Part shown: positions 9,701 to 17,865 of the stretch, in pieces | Numbering within the stretch: the stretch's first letter is position 1 | How the letters are laid out: each line of letters opens with the position of its first letter | Assembly (NCBI RefSeq): GCF_900108335.1 | Contig: NZ_FNVT01000002.1 | Span: 248,001 to 312,000, forward strand | Reading direction: 5' to 3' | Length of the DNA: 64,000 nucleotides | Source of the DNA: Nonomuraea solani | GTDB taxonomy: Bacteria; Actinomycetota; Actinomycetes; Streptosporangiales; Streptosporangiaceae | Notes under the pieces: generated by a model | The model's input: the letters and a program-made list of their open reading frames with translations, nothing else | Databases searched by the model: none | Told to the model about the DNA's origin: nothing | Translations under genes and position numbers: made by a program

Positions 9701-12700
9701 GAACTGGTCCTACAACGTGTTGTCCAACCCCTCGCGCGGGCCGCAGACGTTCGTCCGCACCACCTACAACAGCCTCGACACCGCCTCCAGTTCGATGGGG
9801 TACGGCTGGTCGCTGCAGACCTCGACGCTGCAACGGCTGGGCACGGCGTTGTCGTTCGAGCCGCGCCGCCAGACCTGGCCGAACAAGGTGCGGCTGACCG
9901 ACGGGGACGGCACCACGCACATGTGGACGCTGGACAAGCACGGCAACTCCGCCTGCAACCCGCAGGTGTGCGACTACGTCAGCCCCAAGGGCGTGCACCT
10001 GTACCTGCAGCGGGTGGCCCGCGCCGACGACCCCACGCGGATCTCGACCGACCCGCTGCGCCGGTGGGTGTTCACCAAGCCGGACCGCACCCAGTTCTTC
10101 TTCGACGAAGAGGGCTACCAGTCGGCGGTCGTGGACGCCAACGGCAACACCATGAACTTCGCCTACGAGCGCCGCAACGAGTGCTTCGGCAAGACGACCA
10201 AGTTCCTGCAGCACATCACCGACGCGACCGGCCTCCGCACGCTGAGCGTCGACTACTACAAGAAGGGCCAGGACTACGCCTACATCGACGGCAACGGCCA
10301 GGAGGTGTCCGCCCGGAAACTGTCGAACAAGCACATCATCGACAACGTCGAGTCGGTCACCGACATCGCCGGCCGCAAGGTCACCTTCACCTACACGGCC
10401 AAGGGCCTGATGGCGCGCATGGTCGACGGCGCCGGGGACGCCGCCGCCAAGACGTTCGGCTTCGGCTACGACGCCGGCTGGGGCAACCAGAACGCCAAGC
10501 TCACCGACGTCACCGACCCGCGCGGCAACACCACCTCCTTCACCTACCACCGCACCCCTGTGCTGGGCTGGTGCAAGCTGCGCGTGGAGACCATCAAGGA
10601 CCGGCTGGGCGGCGTCACCCGCTTCGACTACGACAACGGGCCGACCTCGAAATACGTCCGCGCGACCGTCACCGACCCGCTCAACAACGCCACCAAATAC
10701 CTGCTCGATCCGTACGGCCGGGCCGAGCAGATCACCAACGCCAAGACCGAGACCACGGCCCTGCAATGGGACACCGACCACAACGTCGTCAAGCTCACCG
10801 AGCCCAACCAGGCGTACGCCACCTGGAAGTTCGACGCCAAGACCGGCTACCCACTGGAGTTGCGCGACGCCGAGGCGACCGCCAACAACACAGCGGCGAC
10901 CACGCTGGTCTATACGACCGCGCTCAACGGCCACATCGCCGACCTGATCGAGAAGACGTCGCCCGAAGGGCGTAAGTGGGCCTTCGGCTACGACGCCAAG
11001 GGCAACCTCAAGACCGTCACCGACCCCCTCGGTGTCGCCTCCACGACCGCTGGGGACTACACCACCGGTTACGAGTACAACGGCTACGGGCAGCTCACCA
11101 AGAGCACCGACGCCAACGGCAACCCCACCGCTTACACCGACTACGACCCGACCGGCTACCCTCGCGCGATCACCGACGCCAACGGCAAGGTGACCACGAC
11201 CGCCTACGACGTGCGCGGCAACGTGCTGTCGGTCACCGACGCGCTCGGCAAGAAGACCACCCAGACCTACGACCTGTTCAAACGGCCCCTGGAATCGAAG
11301 ATCCCCAAGGACCAGGACGCGGGCGTGTTCATCACCACCCCCGCCCCGGTCTACGACGCCAACGACAACGTCACCAAGATGACCGCGCCCAACGGCGCCG
11401 CCTCGACCGCCGTCTACGACAAGGCCGACCAGCTCATCGAGTCGCTGCTGCCCAAGGACACCACCGACTCGCCCGAGCGCAAGGCCATCGTCACCTACGA
11501 CGCGGCCGGCAACATCAAGACCCAGACCGAGCCCAAGGGCAACCTCACCGCCACCGCCGGTGACTACACCACCACCTACACCTACGACCCGGTCTACCAG
11601 CTGACCGACGTCGTCAACGCCGCCCAGCAGAAGATCACCTACAGCTACGACAACGTCGGCAACGTCACCAAGGTCGTCGACCCCCGCAAGAACGCCACCT
11701 CCGATGCGGCCGACTACACCACCACCTCCACCTACGACCGCAACCACCAGGTCAAAAGCGTCAAGGACGCGGCCGGCCACCAGACGAGCGCCGACTACGA
11801 CCGCGACGGCCTGCCCATCGGCCAGACCGACCAGGAAGGCAACAAGACGATCACCGTCTACGACAAGCGCGGCGCCGTCATCGAGACCAAGGTGCCGCAC
11901 TCGTCCACCGACGGCGTGATCAAGTACGTCACCACCCAGTTCGCCTACGACCAGGTCGGCAACCGGACCAAGGTCATCACCCCGCGCGGCGTGGAGACCA
12001 CCGACGACCCGGACGATTTCGTCAGCGAGACGACGTACGACAAGCTCAACCGGCCGAACAAGGAGATCTACCCCTACGACAAGGACGACCCCGCCTACAA
12101 CCGGCCCGACCACGTCGAGTACACGTACGACGAGCTGTCCCGGCTGAAGGAGATCAGCGCACCCCCCTCCCACGGCCAGACCGTCCGCAACGTCACCGCC
12201 CTGACCTACTGGGACACCGGCTGGAACAAGACCAGCACCGACCCCTGGGGCATCCAGACCAGCTACGACTACAACACGCTCGGCCTGCAGACCAACCGCA
12301 CCCTCACCTCGGCGGGCGGCTCATCGCAGCGGGCCATGGACTGGTCCTACTACCCCGACGGCAAGCTCAAGACCCATTCCGACAACGGCGTCCCCCTCGA
12401 CATCGACGTCGTACTCGCCGACAACAGCGACCTCGGACAGGTCAAGGCCACCGGTGCCTTCGCCGCCCGTACGACGACCTCCAAGAGCCCGGTCACCGGC
12501 TACGACTACGCCGCCGCCCCCGCGGGCAAGGGCAGGTCCGCCTTCACCTGGACCGTGACGCCCAACACCACCGGCACGTACCAGGTGTGGGCGAAGTATC
12601 CGGCCGGCGCCACCGCCACCAACGCCCATTACGTCATCAACGGCGACGGCAAGGCGACGGTCGACCAGACCAAGCACGCCGGCAAGTGGGTCTCCTTGGG

Positions 12701-15089
12701 CAGCCACGCCTTCACCGCCGGCGAACCCGCCGCCATCACCCTGACCGACGACGCCAACGGCACCGTCGCCGCCGACGCGGTCAAGCTGGTCCGCGACACC
12801 AACGCGGCCGACGTCGAGAAGAAGGACTTCGGCTACGTCTACGACCCCAACGCCAACCTCACCCAGATCCTCGACAACACCACCACGGCCAAGATCGACG
12901 ACTGGGCGATCGAGTACACCGGTCTGAACCAGATCGCCAAGATCGTCGAGAAGCTGGACGGAGCCGTCAAGAACACCACCACCTACGCCTACAACGAGAA
13001 CAGCGCCGTCACCGAGCTCACCCACGACAAGACCCGCGCCACCTACAGCTACGACGCACGCGACCTGGTCAGCTCGGTCACCAACCGCAAGTCCGCCACC
13101 GACACCAACCCCAAGACCACCCTCTACACCTACACACCCCGCGGCGAGCATCTGAAGGAGACCAAGGCCAACGGCAACACCATCGACTACGACTACTTCC
13201 TGACCGGCCTGCTACGCCACTCCGTCGAGAAGAAGTCCAACGGCACGATCGTCGCCGAACACACCATTGGCTACCAGAGCAACCTGCACCGAGCCAGCGA
13301 CCACGCCAAAATCCAGAACGCCGACAACCCCGGCGCCTACCTGGACCACACCTCCACCTACACCTACGATCCCCGCGACCGGGTCTCAAAGTCGATGAGG
13401 ACCTCTGCCGGGGGTGGCCCGGTCGAGATCGAGACCTACTCCCACGATGCCAACGGCAATGTCTGGGAGCAGGACCTCTCCGGGGTGAAGACCACCTTCA
13501 CCTACGACCGCAACCGCCTGGTGTCCTCCGACACCGAAGGAGCCGGCAGCACCTACACCTATGACCCCTACGGTCGGCTGCGTACGGTCCAGGGAGGCGG
13601 CCTGACCTGGGAGAAGTACACCTACGACGGCTTCGACCACGTCACCCGACACGACAAGCTCGGTGGCGACGGCGTGACCAGCACAGCGACCTCCTACACC
13701 TACGATCCGCTCGACCGGACGACGTCCAAGACCGAGAAGGTGGGGACCGGCACGGCCAAGACCACCGCCTACTCCTACCTCGGCCTCTCCGAGGAGGTTC
13801 TGGACGAGGAGGTGGCCGGCAAGCTCACCAAGTCCTTCCAGTACTCGCCATGGGGTGAGCGACTGTCACAGGTCAAGATCAAGCCCGACAACACGGAGGA
13901 ATCCTCCTACTACGGCTACAACGCGCACACCGATGTCGAGCAGATCACCAACGAGTCGGGCGACACCAGAGCCACCTACGGCTACACCGCCTACGGCAAC
14001 AACGACGACAACCTGTTCACCGGTGTCGACAAACCCGACCCGGCCGACCCCACGGCCAAGGAGGAGTACAACCCCTACCGCTTCAACGCCAAGCGCTGGG
14101 ACAACTCCACCGGCATGTACGACATGGGGTTCCGTAACTACAACCCCGGTCTCAACCGCTTCCTCAACCTCGACGCCTACAACGGCGCCCTCGCCGACCT
14201 GTCTCTCAGCCTGGACCCCTGGACAGCCAATCGCTACGCGTTCGCGGGCGGCAATCCCATCACCGGCATCGAGCTCGACGGCCACATTCCAGACGGTTTC
14301 ACGGCCGGCGAGTGGAATGCGTACCAACACGGCTACGGCGCCCACAAGGGTGGTTACAAGGCATACAAGGCTTATCGGTACGCGAAGGGGATGATGTCCT
14401 GGCAGGAGGAATTCCAGTGGACCTGGCGAATGGCAGGCAAGGACCCCAACTGGGTGACTCGGAATGGCCAGAGCATGCTCGGCGCGGCAGCCGTCTACGA
14501 CAAGAACGGCAAGATGATCGCTTTCGAGACGGGCTTCTTCAGCGGGCATTACAACGCGAAGATGGACAAGGGAAGCTCACACTTGGAAAGGCGCATAGTC
14601 GCCTACCTCGAGAAGAAGGGACTTCTCCAGAAAGGGAACACCCTGCAGATCATCACAAGCGGCACGCAGGCCCCCTGCGGAAAAGGCCTTAAAAAGGGCT
14701 GCGACACCTTCCTCAGGGAGTACAGCCAGAACAACGGAGTCAATATCCAGTGGACTTCGAGAGGAGCGGCTGTAGCCCCATACGGCAGACCCAATATGGG
14801 AGGCGGCGGACTGGCGGTGGACGACGTCTTCGAATCCGACGGAACCTGGAAGGGCACCATAGCCTCACCCAAGGTCACGGGGACCGGAAAACCGGCCGGC
14901 GCGATGCGCGGCTTCGGCCGAATGGGAGGCCGCATGCTCGGTGCCTTCGGAATCGCAGGTGACATTCTCAGCGCGACCCAGCACGGCCTCTACATATATC
15001 GCTACGGATTCGACGCATGGTTAGGCATGATGTACTGTGCCACCATGCCAGGGGACGCATGCGCGTCACGTGAGCAATTGTTGGCCTAG
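6762..15089 (+). CDS. Secreted Rhs/YD-repeat polymorphic toxin with deaminase-like C-terminus
   Basis: This 2775-residue protein starts at TTG 6762, fixed by GGAGG seven bases upstream. Domains in order: signal peptide (cleavage near ASA at about 42); two DNRLRE-like beta domains (about 339-517 and 637-817); long YD-repeat arrays (about 1120-1880 and 2020-2430; motifs such as TYDP and YTYD); a golvesin-like beta insert (about 1890-2016); the Rhs core (about 2438-2510, YRFNAKRWDNSTGMYDMGF); and a variable C-terminus. The C-terminus has SSHLERR (H2607, E2609) and PC-x7-C (C2639, C2647), the zinc and catalytic pattern of the deaminase superfamily. Rhs proteins encapsulate such toxins and deliver them to rivals. 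The HEAT-like gene 57 bases downstream is the probable immunity partner. The deaminase call rests on motifs only. Confidence 0.85.
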   Translation: MSWLSSKRPSVPSHHRRLRRAFSMILATTLVVSLASTLPASAQSPASSHEAGIMARFAAWVSEGVSGLFTEDPKGEMRQGGAPVVLPGRDGAAPPQARQPKPPGRRVKELTGRRTAGGKVWQLDDGRLQVELSSVPVHFQDAKGAWQEIDTRLRAGDGVAAVNDSSGFGSRFGGRSSSLAEVELDGRRLTLGVPGEDREIAPKVTGSAVTYAGVWDGVDLVYKITPEGVKEFVVLHKAPSVPLEFTVRTDGLLAQAQQDGSIAFVGQDGATAFTVPKPFMIDQTNDPASPYGKSFSEAVTQSVADKDGQATITLTPDPGWLAAAGRTWPVVIDPTIRISPEAFDTYVDSAKKTTNFDAAWQLPVGKTATGVNRSLLRFNLPMPLGTTVDEARLETYFDQALGEAGPVTVEAREITGEWDSWTVTWNTQPAVAATAAATVTRSPGEASRWHTFNVTSVVNKWMTSEGDTPGFMLKAADESTAGKVGGPVYEASEDVYGGDGMFGETANHPRLIITYGNPSVVLQPADTVTSQGASLSWSAYADRTPSDNSDDLVEYRLHRTCPSGCQNSPTEDYDTLVASIGKDTTSFTDTSSGGDPEAVADESYIHEATYWVEAVLANGQIVPSQQATVVLPRPGRITTTIYGGADTALASGEPAVGHDGKRLAVGNTTGTPGNTRAVVGFAGYADKIPADARITEATLSLWNANATGSGAQFSAHKLTKAFDEAATWTSPWTTPGGDFDATALSSIANVTAAPGWKQWNVTAAATAWTADPATNHGLLVKVANEAGTSKQAASFLSTEGDEPVLRPRLRVTYLEKSDGSSAFYAPETPLEMDTGSSTQVPVTVTNTTDQTWPTGTTQLSYRWKQPDGTDLSTTANQIKTALPEALPPGESVLVTADITAPALTGDGTNKAEATTLDWDVYDSAAGTWKSASHHTPQHPQRIRLASPTSDQLGAEKFYSYSGKNTGAGSVALVNTFAGNLNWSYNVLSNPSRGPQTFVRTTYNSLDTASSSMGYGWSLQTSTLQRLGTALSFEPRRQTWPNKVRLTDGDGTTHMWTLDKHGNSACNPQVCDYVSPKGVHLYLQRVARADDPTRISTDPLRRWVFTKPDRTQFFFDEEGYQSAVVDANGNTMNFAYERRNECFGKTTKFLQHITDATGLRTLSVDYYKKGQDYAYIDGNGQEVSARKLSNKHIIDNVESVTDIAGRKVTFTYTAKGLMARMVDGAGDAAAKTFGFGYDAGWGNQNAKLTDVTDPRGNTTSFTYHRTPVLGWCKLRVETIKDRLGGVTRFDYDNGPTSKYVRATVTDPLNNATKYLLDPYGRAEQITNAKTETTALQWDTDHNVVKLTEPNQAYATWKFDAKTGYPLELRDAEATANNTAATTLVYTTALNGHIADLIEKTSPEGRKWAFGYDAKGNLKTVTDPLGVASTTAGDYTTGYEYNGYGQLTKSTDANGNPTAYTDYDPTGYPRAITDANGKVTTTAYDVRGNVLSVTDALGKKTTQTYDLFKRPLESKIPKDQDAGVFITTPAPVYDANDNVTKMTAPNGAASTAVYDKADQLIESLLPKDTTDSPERKAIVTYDAAGNIKTQTEPKGNLTATAGDYTTTYTYDPVYQLTDVVNAAQQKITYSYDNVGNVTKVVDPRKNATSDAADYTTTSTYDRNHQVKSVKDAAGHQTSADYDRDGLPIGQTDQEGNKTITVYDKRGAVIETKVPHSSTDGVIKYVTTQFAYDQVGNRTKVITPRGVETTDDPDDFVSETTYDKLNRPNKEIYPYDKDDPAYNRPDHVEYTYDELSRLKEISAPPSHGQTVRNVTALTYWDTGWNKTSTDPWGIQTSYDYNTLGLQTNRTLTSAGGSSQRAMDWSYYPDGKLKTHSDNGVPLDIDVVLADNSDLGQVKATGAFAARTTTSKSPVTGYDYAAAPAGKGRSAFTWTVTPNTTGTYQVWAKYPAGATATNAHYVINGDGKATVDQTKHAGKWVSLGSHAFTAGEPAAITLTDDANGTVAADAVKLVRDTNAADVEKKDFGYVYDPNANLTQILDNTTTAKIDDWAIEYTGLNQIAKIVEKLDGAVKNTTTYAYNENSAVTELTHDKTRATYSYDARDLVSSVTNRKSATDTNPKTTLYTYTPRGEHLKETKANGNTIDYDYFLTGLLRHSVEKKSNGTIVAEHTIGYQSNLHRASDHAKIQNADNPGAYLDHTSTYTYDPRDRVSKSMRTSAGGGPVEIETYSHDANGNVWEQDLSGVKTTFTYDRNRLVSSDTEGAGSTYTYDPYGRLRTVQGGGLTWEKYTYDGFDHVTRHDKLGGDGVTSTATSYTYDPLDRTTSKTEKVGTGTAKTTAYSYLGLSEEVLDEEVAGKLTKSFQYSPWGERLSQVKIKPDNTEESSYYGYNAHTDVEQITNESGDTRATYGYTAYGNNDDNLFTGVDKPDPADPTAKEEYNPYRFNAKRWDNSTGMYDMGFRNYNPGLNRFLNLDAYNGALADLSLSLDPWTANRYAFAGGNPITGIELDGHIPDGFTAGEWNAYQHGYGAHKGGYKAYKAYRYAKGMMSWQEEFQWTWRMAGKDPNWVTRNGQSMLGAAAVYDKNGKMIAFETGFFSGHYNAKMDKGSSHLERRIVAYLEKKGLLQKGNTLQIITSGTQAPCGKGLKKGCDTFLREYSQNNGVNIQWTSRGAAVAPYGRPNMGGGGLAVDDVFESDGTWKGTIASPKVTGTGKPAGAMRGFGRMGGRMLGAFGIAGDILSATQHGLYIYRYGFDAWLGMMYCATMPGDACASREQLLA

Positions 15090-15146
15090 ATTGCACTGGC
15101 AGTCGCAGGAGGAGACTCCTGCGGCTGCCGCGGAAGTGGAGATCCC

Positions 15147-15980
15147 GTGCCGACCATTCCATGGCTGTCCGAGCTGCACGAGAAGGCCTGGACCGAGTTC
15201 GAGGTGGCATACGGTGATGCCGGTCGCCTGCCCGAGCACATCGTCGCGCTCACCACGGACGACGCCGAGGTCCGGCACAAGGCACTTCTCGAAATCAGAA
15301 ATGCGATAATGGCCGAGGACCTCAAATTCGAGGCGGCGCTCCACGTCACCCCTTTCCTGCTGAGCCTGCTGCGCGACGACCTGGCCATCGATCGCCTGGC
15401 CATCCTGCAACTGCTGCGCCAACTCGCATTTCGCGATGAACACGAATACATCTTCGGCTATTTCATCCCGGAAGCGCGCCACAACGACAGCGACCACTTG
15501 GGAGACGAAGACGGCACCAGCATCGGGGTGTACCACAAGGTCATGGACGGGGTCCCCGTCTATCTGGAGTCCCTCCGGACGGGCGACGTCCAAGAACGGC
15601 TCCAAGCCGCCGCGTTGCTGAGCTACTTCCCCCTCCAGAGGGCCACAACCGTCCCCCATCTGCTCGACCACATGCACGAGGATGCCGATCCGGCGGTGGT
15701 AGCCACCCTCGAAATAGCGCTGGGCCTCCTCGGCCAGGGCGCCACACCCGAAGTCAGGCCGGCCCTGTACGAACGACTGCACCATACGAACACGCTTATC
15801 AGGTGGGGTGCGGCAATCGCCGTAAGCTGGGACGGCGTGCCCGGCGCACCAGGCATCATCGACACACTCGAGGAATGTGCCTCGGCAGACCGGACCCCGA
15901 TTCCTTTCATGAACGGCACAACGGGTCTCTTGGCGAGTTGGCTCATGCGCCGGGAATCCGGTGCGGAGCCCCCGTACTGA
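15147..15980 (+). CDS. HEAT-like repeat protein, probable immunity protein
   Basis: A 277-residue soluble protein starting at GTG 15147 with GGAG upstream. It is largely helical with repeated Leu/Ala-rich helix pairs (ALLEIRNAIMAEDLKFEAAL, ERLQAAALLSYFPLQRATTV, DPAVVATLEIALGLLGQGAT, NTLIRWGAAIAVSWDGVPGA), typical of HEAT/Armadillo scaffolds. It has no signal peptide, as expected for a cytoplasmic immunity factor. It directly follows the toxin gene on the same strand with 57 bases between. Acidic helical immunity proteins often pair with Rhs toxins, so the immunity role is inferred mainly from position. It could instead be an unrelated scaffold. Confidence 0.7.
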   Translation: MPTIPWLSELHEKAWTEFEVAYGDAGRLPEHIVALTTDDAEVRHKALLEIRNAIMAEDLKFEAALHVTPFLLSLLRDDLAIDRLAILQLLRQLAFRDEHEYIFGYFIPEARHNDSDHLGDEDGTSIGVYHKVMDGVPVYLESLRTGDVQERLQAAALLSYFPLQRATTVPHLLDHMHEDADPAVVATLEIALGLLGQGATPEVRPALYERLHHTNTLIRWGAAIAVSWDGVPGAPGIIDTLEECASADRTPIPFMNGTTGLLASWLMRRESGAEPPY

Positions 15981-16073
15981 ACCCGAGCCATTGGGTCCCG
16001 TCGACAAAATCTTCTGACCTGTCCCGCTTGAAAATCGGGCACGTACAGAATGGGGCAGGTCGAGCCCGGCCCG

Positions 16074-16934
16074 CTAAAGTGCCTGTTCCGAGACAGGCAC
16101 TTCAGCGGACGCGTCGGCGAGCAGCGCCGACAGCAGGGCCTGGAGTTCGGCCGTGCCGTCCTGGCCCAGCAGCTCTGTCGTGGCGGCGGTCATCCGGTGC
16201 TGTGCCTGCCGCACGGCTGGAATCGTGGAGCGGCCGAGGTCGGTGAGCTCGAGCGCGTGTCGGCGGCGGTCGTGGGGATCTTGACCGCGCGCCACCAGTC
16301 CGGCCTGGACCAGCTCCTCGACGACCGAGGCGGTGGCCGGCTCGGTGAGGTCGACCGCGCGGGCCAGTGTCTGCTGTGGGCACGGGCCGAGCCGCTCCAG
16401 CGCGGGCAGCAGCAGGAAGTGCCGGGTGCGCAGCCCGTACGGATCCAGGAACCGGTCGCCGAGTGCCCGCATGCGCAAGTGCGCCTGGGTGATGAGATGC
16501 GCGGTGCTGGGGAGGGCGGGCCGCTCGGGCTCGGGCAGCAGCCGGGTGAGCAACTCGTTGAGCCGGTGCCGTTGGGCCGGAGTGAGCGCGGCGGTGATCT
16601 GGGCATCCCTGTCGGCGGCGGCTTCGCGCAGGTCGGCGAGCGCCTGCCGGCCCGGGCCGGTGAGTGACAGCACGTAGGTGCGGCGGTTGGCCGGGTTGCG
16701 GGTGCGCGTCAGGTAGCCGGCCTCCTGGAGCCCGTCCAGGACCTTCACCATGAGCGTTCGGTTGATGCCGAGACGGTGTGCCAGGTCGTGCTGCGACCGG
16801 GCGTCCTCCTGGGCCAGGGCGTCCAGCACGACGAACTCGCGCGACCGGGGGCCGTCGGCCATCGCGAGCGTGGCGGCGAACGTGTATACGCGGCGCAGCA
16901 GGTGACCCAGCGGGGCCTGTATTTCATCCGGCAC
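16074..16934 (-). CDS. Tandem MarR-domain transcriptional regulator
   Basis: At 286 residues it is about twice the usual MarR length and contains two MarR-type winged helices. The first lies at about 25-110 (SREFVVLDALAQEDARSQHD, RTLMVKVLDGLQEAGYLTRT, NRRTYVLSLTGPGRQALADL). The second lies at about 165-250 (LRTRHFLLLPALERLGPCPQ, ATASVVEELVQAGLVARGQD, DRRRHALELTDLGRSTIPAV). MarR proteins normally dimerise; here both halves are on one chain, so the monomer may act as a pseudo-dimer. It starts at GTG 16934, divergent from the hemerythrin gene, which it may repress. Confidence 0.85.
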   Translation of the reverse strand: MPDEIQAPLGHLLRRVYTFAATLAMADGPRSREFVVLDALAQEDARSQHDLAHRLGINRTLMVKVLDGLQEAGYLTRTRNPANRRTYVLSLTGPGRQALADLREAAADRDAQITAALTPAQRHRLNELLTRLLPEPERPALPSTAHLITQAHLRMRALGDRFLDPYGLRTRHFLLLPALERLGPCPQQTLARAVDLTEPATASVVEELVQAGLVARGQDPHDRRRHALELTDLGRSTIPAVRQAQHRMTAATTELLGQDGTAELQALLSALLADASAEVPVSEQAL

Positions 16935-16996
16935 GGCGATCAGGCTACCTCATGACGATACGAGAGTTGATGAATGAAGAATTGATAGTTGGAAAG

Positions 16997-17026
16997 TTGA
17001 CAGTTGCGTCGGGCGCGGATTACCTT
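16997..17026 (+). promoter_or_regulatory. Promoter of the hemerythrin gene
   Basis: TTGACA at 16997-17002 and TACCTT at 17021-17026 are spaced by 18 bases, a good sigma-70-like promoter, 34 bases before the chosen ATG at 17060. The surrounding 16975-17005 stretch is unusually A+T-rich and has repeated AGTTGA/AGTTGG words. It lies between divergent MarR and hemerythrin genes, so it probably also contains the MarR operator. Confidence 0.55.
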
Positions 17027-17059
17027 GGCGGTCGACTGAGATGGGAAGAGGTGGCAGCG

Positions 17060-17713
17060 ATGAGCTTCTCGCTGGACATGACAATGATGTACGTGATGCA
17101 CGACGCGCTCCGCCGGGAGCTGGAGCGGATCGCCCGCATCATCGACAGGGCGGGCGACGACCCCCGGCAGATCCTGCGCACGGCCGCCGGCTGGGAGATG
17201 TTCAAGAAATACCTGCGCGCTCACCACGCAGCCGAGGACGAGACGCTTTGGCCGGTGATGGCCGAGCTGCTGACCGGCCGCGAGGCCGATCTGGCGCTGC
17301 TGGACGCCATGGAGGCCGAGCACGCGGTCATCGACCCGATATTGGCGGCCATCGACACCACACTCGCCGACCGCGAGGCGAGACCGGAACGGCTCGGCAG
17401 CCTGGTCGACTATCTGCGCAGCGCTCTGACCGCCCACCTCGAGCACGAGGAGAACCAGTCGCTGGCGCTCATCGACGACGTGCTGTCCCAGGAGCAGTGG
17501 AGCCGGGTCGGCCAACGGCAGCACGAACTCCAAGGCGCCGAAGAGGTGCGGCGCTACCTGCCATGGATGCTCGACGACCTGGCGCCCGAACGCTCCGCCG
17601 CCATCCTGGCGGCCCTGCCCGAACCCATCCGCCAGGCCTACGCCGCCGAATGGCGCCCCGCCTACATCGAGCTGGGCCTGTGGACCCCCACCCGTCACGA
17701 CCACGCCGCGTGA
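17060..17713 (+). CDS. Hemerythrin-domain protein
   Basis: The 217-residue protein has a hemerythrin-like four-helix bundle in its first 150 residues. Candidate di-iron ligands are H in MMYVMHDALRRE, H and E in RAHHAAEDETLWP, the E/H pair in EAEHAVIDP, and H and E in HLEHEENQSL. Such domains bind O2, NO or iron. The C-terminal part (EVRRYLPWMLDDLAPERSAA) is common in actinomycete versions. The ATG at 17060 is preferred because AGAGG precedes it by nine bases; an ATG at 16952 is in frame but overlaps the promoter. Expression is probably controlled by the divergent tandem-MarR protein. Confidence 0.85.
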   Translation: MSFSLDMTMMYVMHDALRRELERIARIIDRAGDDPRQILRTAAGWEMFKKYLRAHHAAEDETLWPVMAELLTGREADLALLDAMEAEHAVIDPILAAIDTTLADREARPERLGSLVDYLRSALTAHLEHEENQSLALIDDVLSQEQWSRVGQRQHELQGAEEVRRYLPWMLDDLAPERSAAILAALPEPIRQAYAAEWRPAYIELGLWTPTRHDHAA

Positions 17714-17865
17714 CCCCGGCAGCGATCGAGTCGTCCTGGCCCGGTACACCGCCTCGGGAGGGATCGCGAACGCCCTCCAGGCTCTCGAGCCGTACGATGG
17801 CCGCCATCTCTGATCGTGTCCTGGTGGCATGAGTGGCCAGGACGATGAGTTGGAGCGTGTGATCG

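Noticed and set aside
6813..12173. Very long minus-strand frame (1786 codons) opposite the Rhs gene
   Set aside because: It is the shadow of GC-rich codon structure; its translation is low-complexity Val/Gly/Arg/Asp sequence without domains or a ribosome-binding site, while the plus strand has clear Rhs domains.
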